Assembly (NCBI GenBank): GCA_964457455.1
Contig: CAYWJN010000111.1
Coordinates: 1 to 6,924, forward strand
Direction: 5' to 3'
DNA from: JABMPU01 sp964457455
GTDB taxonomy: Bacteria; Cloacimonadota; Cloacimonadia; Cloacimonadales; TCS61
Length of the DNA: 6,924 nucleotides
Below the pieces are notes generated by a model, which worked only from the letters and a program-made list of their open reading frames with translations, was not told where the DNA came from and ran no database searches. Position numbers and translations under genes: made by a program. Positions 1 to 5,933 of the stretch are shown here, piece by piece. The number at the start of each line of letters is the position of its first letter. Position 1 is the stretch's first letter.

Positions 1-1973
1 ATTACAATGGAAAACCTTTTATAAAAAAAGAACGTTTTGAATCCTTAGATGAGTTGTTTACTAAAAGAAATCTATATGCATTATCTATTCTGATGAAAGC
101 AATTGAAGAAGAATCTGATAAAAATCTCAAAGATTTTTTAAACATTGGTTTTTCTTCTATGCTTCATTTATGTAGTGTTTTACTTGCTGAAGGTAAACCA
201 GGCTATAGACCTTTTAGTGGTGTTGGTTGGAATCAACAAAGTTATTGGTTTATGCCAAAATTTATTGAATCAAACGTATGGGAAAAATTCGAAAGTAAGA
301 TTTTAGGACATCAATCTTTATTAAAAGCAAAACAGGATTCGAATAGATATTTCAAAGATGTTAAGTTTGCAAAAAATCTAAAACAAATCTTTGAGAATAA
401 AGCAGATATTTATATTTATACAGGTTCATGTTTAGATTTAATGCAAAAAATGGAAGATGAAGTTGGAATAAAAGGATGTATTGATTATATCTTTACTGAC
501 CCGCCATATGATTCTTCGATTCAATATGGTGAATTAACATATTTATGGGTTGCTTGGTTAAAAAAGGATAATGGTTATTTAGAACGAATGGCTTCAGATG
601 AAGTTATTCATAATAAACGGCAAGACAAAGATTTTGACGTATATCATTCTCTTTTAAAGAACAGTTTTGAGAAAATGTTTAATGTTTTAAAGCCTAATAA
701 ATATTTATCTGTCACATTTCATAATCCGACCTTTAAAGTTCGAAATGCCACAATTAGAGCTGGAGTTTTAACAGGTTTTAAACTACAAAAAATACATCAT
801 CAGGAATTAGCCAGACCGTCTGCAAAATCTCTATTACAACCATTTGGTTCTGCACAAGGTGATCTATATTTAAGATTTTATAAACCCGATTTAGGTGAAA
901 AAGGTTTAGAACCTGAAATTATTGATGAAATTAGATTCGAGAAAATTGTTATTGAAACAACTACGAAAATAATTGCGGAGAGAGGAGAACCAACTCCTTA
1001 TTCATTAATAATAAACGCAATAGATTCTGAATTAGCAAAAAGAGGCTTTTTTGCAGAATTAAACAGCGGATTAGATGTTATTTCAGTATTAAAAAATCAT
1101 TTAAATAAGGAGTTTATTTTTGTTGATGCTTATGTTGGTTCCAAAAAAGGTAAACTTTGGTGGTTTAAAGATCACAATCTTGTTCCTCATTTAGAGAAGA
1201 TACCATTATCCGATAGAGTTGAACAAACGGTCTTAAGACAGTTACAAAAAAGGGGTAAAGTTACTTTTACTGATATTTGGGAAGCTGTCAGTATTGCATT
1301 TCCCAATTCCTTAACTTCAGATCAAACAAGCATAAAAGAGTCTTTAGAAGTTTATGCAAATAAAGTACAAAAAGGATTCTGGTTACTTAAAGAAAACTTT
1401 AGAAGTAAAGCAGTTGAGATAGAACACACAACAATTATTGCTTTGTTAGCTGAAATCGGTTTGCATAATGGTTACAAAATTAATATTGGGAAAATCGAAC
1501 AAAGTCATAAATTAAATACGGATTTATTGAGAAAATCAGGAACACTTAAAAACTATATGAATTATAAAAGTGTTTTTACTTTAAATGATATTTCTAATTT
1601 TGAAACAGTTGGCGATATTGATTTAATTTGGATAAAAGATGATAACATAAAATATATTTTTGAAGTTGAATGCACTACTTCTATGATAAGTGCACTACAA
1701 AGAGGATCAAATGTTCATCAATCTATTAAAAAAATAATGTTGATCCCTGTCGATAGAGAACAACAATTTAGGAATAAAATGAAATCACCTATGTTTTTTG
1801 AAAGATATAATAGTGATAATTGGAATATCATTCTATTCGATGTATTATATCAAGCCTGGACTAAAAACGGTAAAAAAACTGATATTGAAGAATTATTTAA
1901 TAAACCATCAACTTTAAAGAAAAGTAAGAAAAATAAAGACAAAGATCAAATTAAATTCTCATTTGATACTTAA
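1..1973 (+). CDS. DNA methylase with C-terminal nuclease-like domain, 5' end outside window
   Basis: The frame is open to the left edge (first full codon at 3, giving 656 residues), so the TTG at 54 is not the true start. Numbering from that codon, residues 1-25 resemble the Y-x-G-K-P-F ... ELFTKRNL segment I associate with large DNA methylases. A DPPY motif (166-169, followed by DSSIQYGELTYLW) is the amino-methyltransferase catalytic motif IV, so the expected product is N6-methyladenine or N4-methylcytosine. The SAM-binding FxGxG motif is not seen and presumably lies upstream. Residues 405-465 look like a winged-helix linker. Residues 535-620 contain GDIDLIW, then FEVECTTS and ALQRGSN, matching a PD-(D/E)XK-like pattern (Asp540, Glu554, Glu556) with ExE in place of ExK. 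The gene looks more AT-rich than asnA, which fits horizontal acquisition. Methylase activity is well supported; the nuclease fold is inference; target and partners are unknown. Confidence 0.85.
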   Translation, partial: YNGKPFIKKERFESLDELFTKRNLYALSILMKAIEEESDKNLKDFLNIGFSSMLHLCSVLLAEGKPGYRPFSGVGWNQQSYWFMPKFIESNVWEKFESKILGHQSLLKAKQDSNRYFKDVKFAKNLKQIFENKADIYIYTGSCLDLMQKMEDEVGIKGCIDYIFTDPPYDSSIQYGELTYLWVAWLKKDNGYLERMASDEVIHNKRQDKDFDVYHSLLKNSFEKMFNVLKPNKYLSVTFHNPTFKVRNATIRAGVLTGFKLQKIHHQELARPSAKSLLQPFGSAQGDLYLRFYKPDLGEKGLEPEIIDEIRFEKIVIETTTKIIAERGEPTPYSLIINAIDSELAKRGFFAELNSGLDVISVLKNHLNKEFIFVDAYVGSKKGKLWWFKDHNLVPHLEKIPLSDRVEQTVLRQLQKRGKVTFTDIWEAVSIAFPNSLTSDQTSIKESLEVYANKVQKGFWLLKENFRSKAVEIEHTTIIALLAEIGLHNGYKINIGKIEQSHKLNTDLLRKSGTLKNYMNYKSVFTLNDISNFETVGDIDLIWIKDDNIKYIFEVECTTSMISALQRGSNVHQSIKKIMLIPVDREQQFRNKMKSPMFFERYNSDNWNIILFDVLYQAWTKNGKKTDIEELFNKPSTLKKSKKNKDKDQIKFSFDT

Positions 1974-1987
1974 CTTCTACTATAAAT

Positions 1988-1993
1988 TTGACA
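1988..1993 (+). promoter_or_regulatory. Possible -35 box upstream of the PAP2-family gene
   Basis: A perfect TTGACA lies in the 75-bp gap after the methylase. The best -10 match is only partial: CATTAT at 2009-2014, after a short 15-base spacer. It may give the membrane protein gene its own transcription, but the assignment is weak because the gap is AT-rich and such hexamers arise easily. Confidence 0.25.
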
Positions 1994-2048
1994 TTATCAG
2001 ACTGATTTCATTATTGAGTTTGTTGAAATTATAAATCAGGAGAAATAG

Positions 2049-2495
2049 ATGGAAAACGGATTGATTCTTGGGAACAAAATATTCGATATAGTTGTTGTTG
2101 CTTTAATAATTGCACAAACGATGAAGGTTATCATCTCTTTATTCACAGATAAAAGATTGAACTTCAGGAAATTCCTCGATACAGGCAGTATGCCCAGTTC
2201 CCATACTGCATCAGTTGTTTCTCTTACCACAGCAATAGGAATATTCGAAGGAGTAGATTCGGTTCTTTTTGCTCTTAGCACGGTTTTTGCCATTGTAGTT
2301 ATGTATGATGCTTCCGGTGTGCGTCGCGCAGCCGGAAAACAAGCTGTAGTTCTAAACAAAATCGTAGAAAATATCCGTAAGAAAGAAGGTCTTACTATTC
2401 TTGAAGAAAACTTGAAGGAACTTATTGGTCATACACCTTTGGAAGTGATTGCAGGTGCAGTTCTGGGCGTTGCAGTTGCTTTTATTATGAGCTAA
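2049..2495 (+). CDS. Divergent PAP2 family membrane protein (DUF212/YuiD-like)
   Basis: This 148-residue protein matches the divergent PAP2 family typified by Bacillus subtilis YuiD, at the usual length. Diagnostic segments are GSMPSSHTA (46-54), the phosphatase-like SSH motif; YDASGVRRAAGKQA (86-99); and IGHTPLEVIAGAVLG (126-140), whose His128 would be the second active-site histidine by analogy with acid phosphatases. Hydrophobic stretches at about 10-31, 54-66, 72-86 and 132-147 suggest an inner-membrane protein with three or four spans. The substrate of the family is not established; a lipid phosphate or polyprenyl phosphate is a guess. The ATG follows AGGAGA (2038-2043) with five spacer bases, which supports this start. 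The gene begins 75 bp after the methylase stop and ends 20 bp before the assembly gap, so its downstream context is uncertain. Confidence 0.92.
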   Translation: MENGLILGNKIFDIVVVALIIAQTMKVIISLFTDKRLNFRKFLDTGSMPSSHTASVVSLTTAIGIFEGVDSVLFALSTVFAIVVMYDASGVRRAAGKQAVVLNKIVENIRKKEGLTILEENLKELIGHTPLEVIAGAVLGVAVAFIMS

Positions 2496-2497
2496 AC

Positions 2498-2675
2498 TTC
2501 AAGGTTCAAGGTTCANNNNNNNNNNNNNNNNNNNNNNNNNNNNNNNNNNNNNNNNNNNNNNNNNNNNNNNNNNNNNNNNNNNNNNNNNNNNNNNNNNNNN
2601 NNNNNNNNNNNNNNNTTCAAGGTTCAAGGTTCACGAATTCACGTGTTCAAGAATTCACTGATTCTGGGTTCTGGG
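2498..2675. repeat. Heptamer tandem repeat array interrupted by the assembly gap
   Basis: TTCAAGG is repeated in tandem on both sides of the N run: two full units plus TTCA on the left (2498-2515) and again two units plus TTCA on the right (2616-2633). The right flank continues as degenerate 7-9 nt units (GAATTCAC at 2635-2642 and 2651-2658) and ends with two perfect TTCTGGG copies (2662-2675). The identical sequence at both gap edges suggests the assembler broke inside a longer array whose copy number is unknown. No coding frame or CRISPR-like spacer structure is present. It resembles the short tandem repeats seen between genes in several bacterial groups. Confidence 0.85.
2516..2615. other. 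Scaffold gap of 100 N
   Basis: Exactly 100 undetermined bases, the usual placeholder for a gap of unknown length. Both edges are TTCAAGG repeat. The real distance, and even whether extra genes lie here, cannot be read from this window. Confidence 0.99.
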
Positions 2676-2722
2676 AAGTTAGAAATCGAAAAATCATACT
2701 TATTAAAGCTGTCTGGATTCGT

Positions 2723-2750
2723 CTTCGTGTTGCTTTGTGTCCTTCGTGGC
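2723..2750. repeat. Degenerate CTTCGTG-type short repeat
   Basis: Three adjacent related units are visible: CTTCGTGTTG, CTTTGTGTC and CTTCGTGGC, with a period of 9-10 bases. I recall similar CTTCGTG/CTTTGTG tracts in intergenic DNA of unrelated environmental bacteria, but cannot confirm that here. It lies in the gene-free 2496-2853 stretch, which otherwise holds the heptamer array, the N gap and the asnA upstream region. Confidence 0.55.
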
Positions 2751-2792
2751 TGAACATTCATTTTAAGCATTCAGATTGGCAATTTCTTTCTG

Positions 2793-2818
2793 TTGACAGG
2801 AAAAAGAAATATTTTTCC
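2793..2818 (+). promoter_or_regulatory. Possible asnA promoter element with overlapping inverted repeat
   Basis: TTGACA (2793-2798) is a perfect -35 hexamer. Directly after it is an inverted repeat, GGAAAAA (2799-2805) and TTTTTCC (2812-2818), around the six-base loop GAAATA. The repeat fills the spacer, where an operator could sit, or it could fold as a small hairpin if transcribed. No good -10 box lies at 17 bases (TCCTTA at 2816), so the promoter is tentative. No T-box leader or tRNA-like specifier structure was seen ahead of asnA. Confidence 0.35.
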
Positions 2819-2843
2819 TTAGTTCCAAATTTATCAAAAAAAA

Positions 2844-2850
2844 AGGAGGA
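2844..2850 (+). promoter_or_regulatory. Strong ribosome binding site of asnA
   Basis: AGGAGGA is nearly a full anti-16S match and sits four bases before the ATG at 2854, after a run of A. It fixes the asnA start and shows that this organism uses Shine-Dalgarno initiation at least here. Other genes in the window have weaker sites or none. Confidence 0.85.
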
Positions 2851-2853
2851 GAA

Positions 2854-3981
2854 ATGTTAGACAAAACAGCAGACCTGGCAGGACCGGGAATCAGTACTTA
2901 TGAAGAAGTGGAAAAAATACTTCCCTCAGATTACAAATCTTTGCTAACCCCAAGAGAGACAATGATTGCTTTATTTGAAATGAAGAAGTACATTGAGGAA
3001 AATCTGTGTAAGGAACTTAACCTGATAATGGTTCAGGTTCCACTTATCGTTGATATCAAAAGTGGAGTAAACGACTATCTTGACAGGGATGGTTCCAGAT
3101 CGCCCGTAGGATTTCCAGCCGGACTTGGACTTGACGAGCCTATTCAGGCACAAGTAGTACAGGCAGCCACAAAATGGAAACGTGCTGCTCTCAAACAATT
3201 TGGCTGTAAAGTGGGAGAAGGCGTCAATACTGATATGAAAGCTGTCAGGAAGGATTATTTTTTGGATCATGATCACTCATCTTATGTGGATCAGTGGGAT
3301 TGGGAAAGAGTTATGACTTTTGGAGATAGAAACCTGGACTTCCTTAAAGCTATTGTTAAGAAAATCTGGAAAGTTCTTTTAGGAGCAGGAAGACATGCTC
3401 AAGAACTTTTCCCTCAATTAAAAGATAGTAAATACCCGGATTTCCCGGAAGAGTTAAAATTCATTCATGCAGAAGAAATCCTGGAAATGTTTCCTGACCT
3501 TCCACGCAAAATGCGTGAAACTGAGATAATAAAGAAATATCCAGCTGTTTTCATCATTGGGATCGGCTGGGTACTCAAAGACGGTTATCCACACGAAATG
3601 AGAGCTGCAGATTATGATGACTGGGTAACTGAAACTACTTCCCCAGATGGAAAACCAACTCACGGACTTAATGGTGACATCCTGGTTTGGAATCCTGTAA
3701 CACAACGCCGTCATGAACTTACTTCAATGGGAATTCGCGTAACCAAAGACACTCTTAAACAACAGCTTGAAATCACCGGTCAAATGGATTTCCTGAAACT
3801 GCCATATCACAAGGCAATTCTTAATGATGATATTCCTCTGAGTATTGGTGGCGGCATCGGTCAATCCAGAACTTATATGTATTTTCTCAGGAAAGCTCAC
3901 CTCGGTGAAGTAAGCGTAACAATCTGGCCGCAACAACTTAAAGATATTTGTGCTAAAAAGGATATCTTTGTTTTAGAATAA
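2854..3981 (+). CDS. asnA: Aspartate--ammonia ligase (asparagine synthetase A)
   Basis: AsnA makes asparagine from aspartate, ammonia and ATP through an aspartyl-AMP intermediate. It is a cytosolic enzyme with a class II aminoacyl-tRNA-synthetase fold. Family landmarks run through the 375 residues: VQVPLIVDIKSGVNDYL (61-76), ATKWKR (105-110), GEGVNTDMKA (121-130), the hallmark HSSYVDQWDWERV (141-153), YDDW (254-257), GLNGDILVWNPV (271-282), SMGIRV (291-296) and the motif-3 segment GGGIGQSR (332-339). E. coli AsnA has 330 residues. The extra length is mainly an N-terminal segment of about 30 residues before the conserved core, plus a small insertion near 180-200; the strong ribosome binding site shows the long start is genuine. 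An intrinsic terminator follows, so it appears monocistronic, although upstream context is hidden by the gap. Confidence 0.97.
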   Translation: MLDKTADLAGPGISTYEEVEKILPSDYKSLLTPRETMIALFEMKKYIEENLCKELNLIMVQVPLIVDIKSGVNDYLDRDGSRSPVGFPAGLGLDEPIQAQVVQAATKWKRAALKQFGCKVGEGVNTDMKAVRKDYFLDHDHSSYVDQWDWERVMTFGDRNLDFLKAIVKKIWKVLLGAGRHAQELFPQLKDSKYPDFPEELKFIHAEEILEMFPDLPRKMRETEIIKKYPAVFIIGIGWVLKDGYPHEMRAADYDDWVTETTSPDGKPTHGLNGDILVWNPVTQRRHELTSMGIRVTKDTLKQQLEITGQMDFLKLPYHKAILNDDIPLSIGGGIGQSRTYMYFLRKAHLGEVSVTIWPQQLKDICAKKDIFVLE

Positions 3982-4000
3982 AAACATTATTCCGAAATAT

Positions 4001-4040
4001 AACGACCGTGAGAAAATAGCTTGCGGGCGTTGTTTTTTTT
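4001..4040 (+). terminator. Intrinsic terminator after asnA
   Basis: A 12-base-pair stem with one mismatch and two G-T pairs is formed by AACGACCGTGAG (4001-4012) and CTTGCGGGCGTT (4020-4031) around the loop AAAATAG. A G and eight T (4033-4040) follow. It begins 19 bases after the asnA stop. There is no T tract on the other strand, so it acts in the plus direction only. Confidence 0.88.
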
Positions 4041-4056
4041 AGTAACTTCCTTTCCC

Positions 4057-4074
4057 CAACTGAAATTTCAGTTG
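4057..4074. repeat. Perfect 18-bp palindrome upstream of the methionine sulfoxide reductase
   Basis: CAACTGAAATTTCAGTTG reads the same on both strands with no loop. It lies 17 bases after the asnA terminator and 55 bases before the next ATG. A loopless even palindrome suits a dimeric DNA-binding protein better than an RNA hairpin, so an operator is plausible. A dispersed palindromic repeat is the alternative. Confidence 0.6.
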
Positions 4075-4129
4075 ACTCTGAAATGATAAAATCTTTTTGT
4101 TAAAGCGATTTAAAATGAATGAATAAATC

Positions 4130-4591
4130 ATGAACAAGAAAAAAAAAGAAGAAAGATATAAAAGAATCACAAAACAAATTAAAGAATTGATCCTGAAAAC
4201 TGATGATTCTTTGGCTCGAATGAGCACAATTGCTGCTGTTCTGCATCATAAATTCGATTATTTTTTTTGGACAGGGTTTTACAGATTAATTAATGATAAG
4301 CTGATTATTTGCTGTTACCAGGGAAGTGTTGCTTGTTTAGTTCTTGAGAAAAATAAGAGTGTTTGCTGGGAAGCAATAAATCAGAAAAAAACTGTGGTCA
4401 TTCCTGATGTTAACCAATTTCCCGGACATATTGCTTGTAATTCTCGTTCAAAATCTGAGATTGTAGTTCCTGCGAAAAATCTTGCAGGAGAGATTGTAGC
4501 AGTTCTGGATGTAGATAGCAAAGAATTGAATTCATTCGATGAAAATGATGCTGAAAACCTGGAAAAGATTGTAGCATTGATCTACCAATAA
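4130..4591 (+). CDS. msrC: Free methionine-(R)-sulfoxide reductase (GAF domain)
   Basis: The enzyme reduces free methionine-R-sulfoxide in the cytosol, usually with thioredoxin as electron donor, and belongs to the oxidative-damage repair set. The 153-residue protein is one GAF domain of normal family length. Visible landmarks are FFWTGFYRL (45-53), YQGSVAC (63-69), SVCWEA (77-82), IPDVNQFPGHIACNSRSKSEIVVP (91-114) and LDVDS (126-130). Cys69, Cys79 and Cys103 reproduce the 10- and 24-residue spacing of E. coli Cys84, Cys94 and Cys118, so it should be catalytically competent. The usual GVCG around the second cysteine is SVCW here. An in-frame TAA at 4124-4126 limits the start to the ATG at 4130. 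No Shine-Dalgarno site precedes it, so translation may be weak or leaderless. It has no co-directional neighbour close enough to form an operon. Confidence 0.93.
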   Translation: MNKKKKEERYKRITKQIKELILKTDDSLARMSTIAAVLHHKFDYFFWTGFYRLINDKLIICCYQGSVACLVLEKNKSVCWEAINQKKTVVIPDVNQFPGHIACNSRSKSEIVVPAKNLAGEIVAVLDVDSKELNSFDENDAENLEKIVALIYQ

Positions 4592-4656
4592 TCAGAAAAA
4601 TACTCATTAATTTCTAAATCCGAATTACTAATTTCAAATAAAATCCTTCTTGTTCC

Positions 4657-4674
4657 TCCCGAAAACATTCGGGA
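4657..4674. repeat. Short perfect hairpin in the convergent gap
   Basis: TCCCGAA (4657-4663) and TTCGGGA (4668-4674) form a perfect 7-bp stem with loop AACA. It sits between the convergent reductase and aroB genes, where a bidirectional terminator would be expected, but there is no T tract on either strand. It may be a dispersed palindromic repeat or a factor-dependent 3' end structure. Confidence 0.5.
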
Positions 4675-4736
4675 CATTTGGGTATGAGTAGAATTTTACA
4701 ATATTAAGAATCGATTTTCTGATTCCTGACAAATGT

Positions 4737-4771
4737 TTGTTTGATATTTGCTATTTGTTATTTGTTATTTG
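4737..4771. repeat. Second heptamer tandem array, running into the aroB stop codon
   Basis: Five consecutive 7-nt units can be read: TTGTTTG, ATATTTG, CTATTTG, TTATTTG, TTATTTG. On the minus strand this is CAAATAA, CAAATAA, CAAATAG, CAAATAT, CAAACAA. The unit at 4765-4771 contains the aroB TAA (4765-4767), so the array begins within the last codons of that gene and continues downstream of it. The unit differs from TTCAAGG but has the same period. Confidence 0.75.
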
Positions 4772-5802
4772 AAATTTTTTAAAACAAAGTTATCAAATAC
4801 TTTCAAAATAATATTTGGTTCGATAATCTCTTTCATAAACACACTCTGAAACTCATTGAATAGAACAACATTAATTTTTGAGGTTGCTTTCTTATCCTGA
4901 AGGAGAATTTCAAGTCCGTTTTCTCTAATCTGGTTTTTATATTTTTTATGAATTTTATCCGAAAGCTGAAAAAAATCTAAAATAAAAATAATCTTCTTAT
5001 AAACTGCATCGTCAATATATCCTGATTGCAAACTCAGTTTTGCTGCAGCTCGAATGCCAATCGAAACTGCAGTTCCATGCGAAACTTCGTAATTGGAAAC
5101 CGATTCTAAAATATGTGCAAAAGTATGACCCAGGTTGAGATGTTTCCTTTCATTTTTATCTTCAAGGTCATTTTCACAGATAGAAAGTTTCAAATCAATC
5201 GCCAACTTCAGAATTTCAGATGTGATTTTCCCTTTATCTGAAATCAAAATATCATACAAATTTGATGGCTTAATTAAAGCAATTTTGATACATTCAACCC
5301 AACCATTTTTAATCTCTCTTTCAGTAAGTTTGGTTAGAAACTTTGGCATAATAAAAACTTTTTCTGCTGGATAAAATGTGCCGATACTATTTTTAATTCC
5401 TTCAAAATTAACAGCAGTTTTTCCTCCAACCGCCGCATCTATCATTCCTAAAAAAGTTGTGGGAACAAGGAATAATCTGCATCCACGTTTATAAGTGGAT
5501 GCAGCAAAAGCAGCAATGTCAGTTGTAATCCCTCCGCCAATTCCAATGATAATCGTGGAACGATTAACATTATTTTCCCTGAAAAACCGATAGATTTGCT
5601 CGATTATTTTTATGCTTTTATTTTCTTCTGATGCATAAATAAAAAAGCTCTCTCCCTTAATAATTTCAGCAAGTTCATTCTCAAACAATTGATAAACTTT
5701 TTTATCTATAAGAAAGACTTTCTTAGCCTTTTTCGGAAATGTTATTTTAAAGTCGTTTTGAAAAATAATTTCAGTTTTCGTTTCGTTTAAAAAGTATTCC
5801 AC
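4765..5802 (-). CDS. aroB: 3-dehydroquinate synthase
   Basis: AroB converts DAHP to 3-dehydroquinate, step two of the shikimate pathway, using NAD and a divalent metal in the cytosol. The protein has 345 residues, normal for the family. It shows the NAD-binding GIGGGITTDIAAFAASTYKRG (87-107), VPTTFLGMIDAAVGGKTAVN (113-132) and LNLGHTFAHILE (222-233). The metal ligands map to Glu170, His226 and His242. Asp122, Lys128, Lys137, Asn138, Lys173, Lys205, Arg219, Asn223 and His230 match Aspergillus DHQS catalytic residues in order, and mostly in exact spacing, which argues against other sugar-phosphate cyclases. The usual ExGxR reads DKNER (215-219), a mild deviation. The start is GTG with only a weak AAAGAG upstream; an in-frame stop at 5830-5832 leaves little room for another start. 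It is 131 bp downstream of the glycosyltransferase; no other shikimate genes are present. Confidence 0.93.
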   Translation of the reverse strand: MEYFLNETKTEIIFQNDFKITFPKKAKKVFLIDKKVYQLFENELAEIIKGESFFIYASEENKSIKIIEQIYRFFRENNVNRSTIIIGIGGGITTDIAAFAASTYKRGCRLFLVPTTFLGMIDAAVGGKTAVNFEGIKNSIGTFYPAEKVFIMPKFLTKLTEREIKNGWVECIKIALIKPSNLYDILISDKGKITSEILKLAIDLKLSICENDLEDKNERKHLNLGHTFAHILESVSNYEVSHGTAVSIGIRAAAKLSLQSGYIDDAVYKKIIFILDFFQLSDKIHKKYKNQIRENGLEILLQDKKATSKINVVLFNEFQSVFMKEIIEPNIILKVFDNFVLKNFK

Positions 5803-5828
5803 TTTTTTAGGCTCTTTATTTACAATTT

Positions 5829-5907
5829 TTTAGCAACTAACAAACACTAACAATAAGGAACTTTTTTTATTTTTTGTTAGATTTTGTTCGTTTTGTTCGT
5901 TGCTAAA
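5829..5907. repeat. Imperfect inverted repeat of about 79 bp between the glycosyltransferase and aroB
   Basis: TTTAGCAAC (5829-5837) pairs perfectly with GTTGCTAAA (5899-5907). One mismatch inward, AACAAA (5839-5844) pairs with TTTGTT (5892-5897). After an asymmetric internal loop, CTAACAA (5847-5853) pairs with TTGTTAG (5874-5880). Each arm has internal duplication: CTAACAA twice on the left and the 9-mer TTTTGTTCG twice in tandem on the right (5882-5899). Neither strand has a T tract directly after the stem, so it is not a standard intrinsic terminator. It occupies most of the 131-bp spacer and could be a small palindromic repeat element or an mRNA processing structure. Confidence 0.65.
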
Positions 5908-5933
5908 TGCTTTTTGGTTTCGGTTTAGCCAAG

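Noticed and set aside
54..56. TTG as the start codon of the methylase
   Set aside because: The same frame is open to the left edge, and the 17 upstream residues read as conserved family sequence, so the gene continues out of the window.
2036..2359. Minus-strand open frame of 107 codons
   Set aside because: It lies opposite the PAP2-family gene, which has clear motifs and a ribosome binding site; the antisense protein shows no recognisable domain.
2498..2675. CRISPR array
   Set aside because: Units are only 7 nt and directly abutting, without unique spacers of 25-40 bases, and no cas genes are present.
2971..3936. Three minus-strand open frames opposite asnA
   Set aside because: They are antisense shadows of a strongly conserved enzyme gene, with no family motifs and no convincing ribosome binding sites.
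4039..4227. Minus-strand open frame of 62 codons with a hydrophobic stretch
   Set aside because: It overlaps the reductase start and the asnA terminator T tract; the hydrophobicity comes from reading A-rich coding sequence in reverse.
4410..4607. Minus-strand open frame of 65 codons
   Set aside because: It is antisense to the conserved core of the reductase and has no recognisable motif.
4591..4723. Nine-base inverted repeat ATCAGAAAA / TTTTCTGAT flanking the convergent gap
   Set aside because: The arms are 115 bases apart and AT-rich; this is easily a chance match and has no clear role.
5829..5907. Insertion sequence remnant or rho-independent terminator
   Set aside because: There is no transposase fragment or target-site duplication, and no T tract directly follows the stem on either strand.
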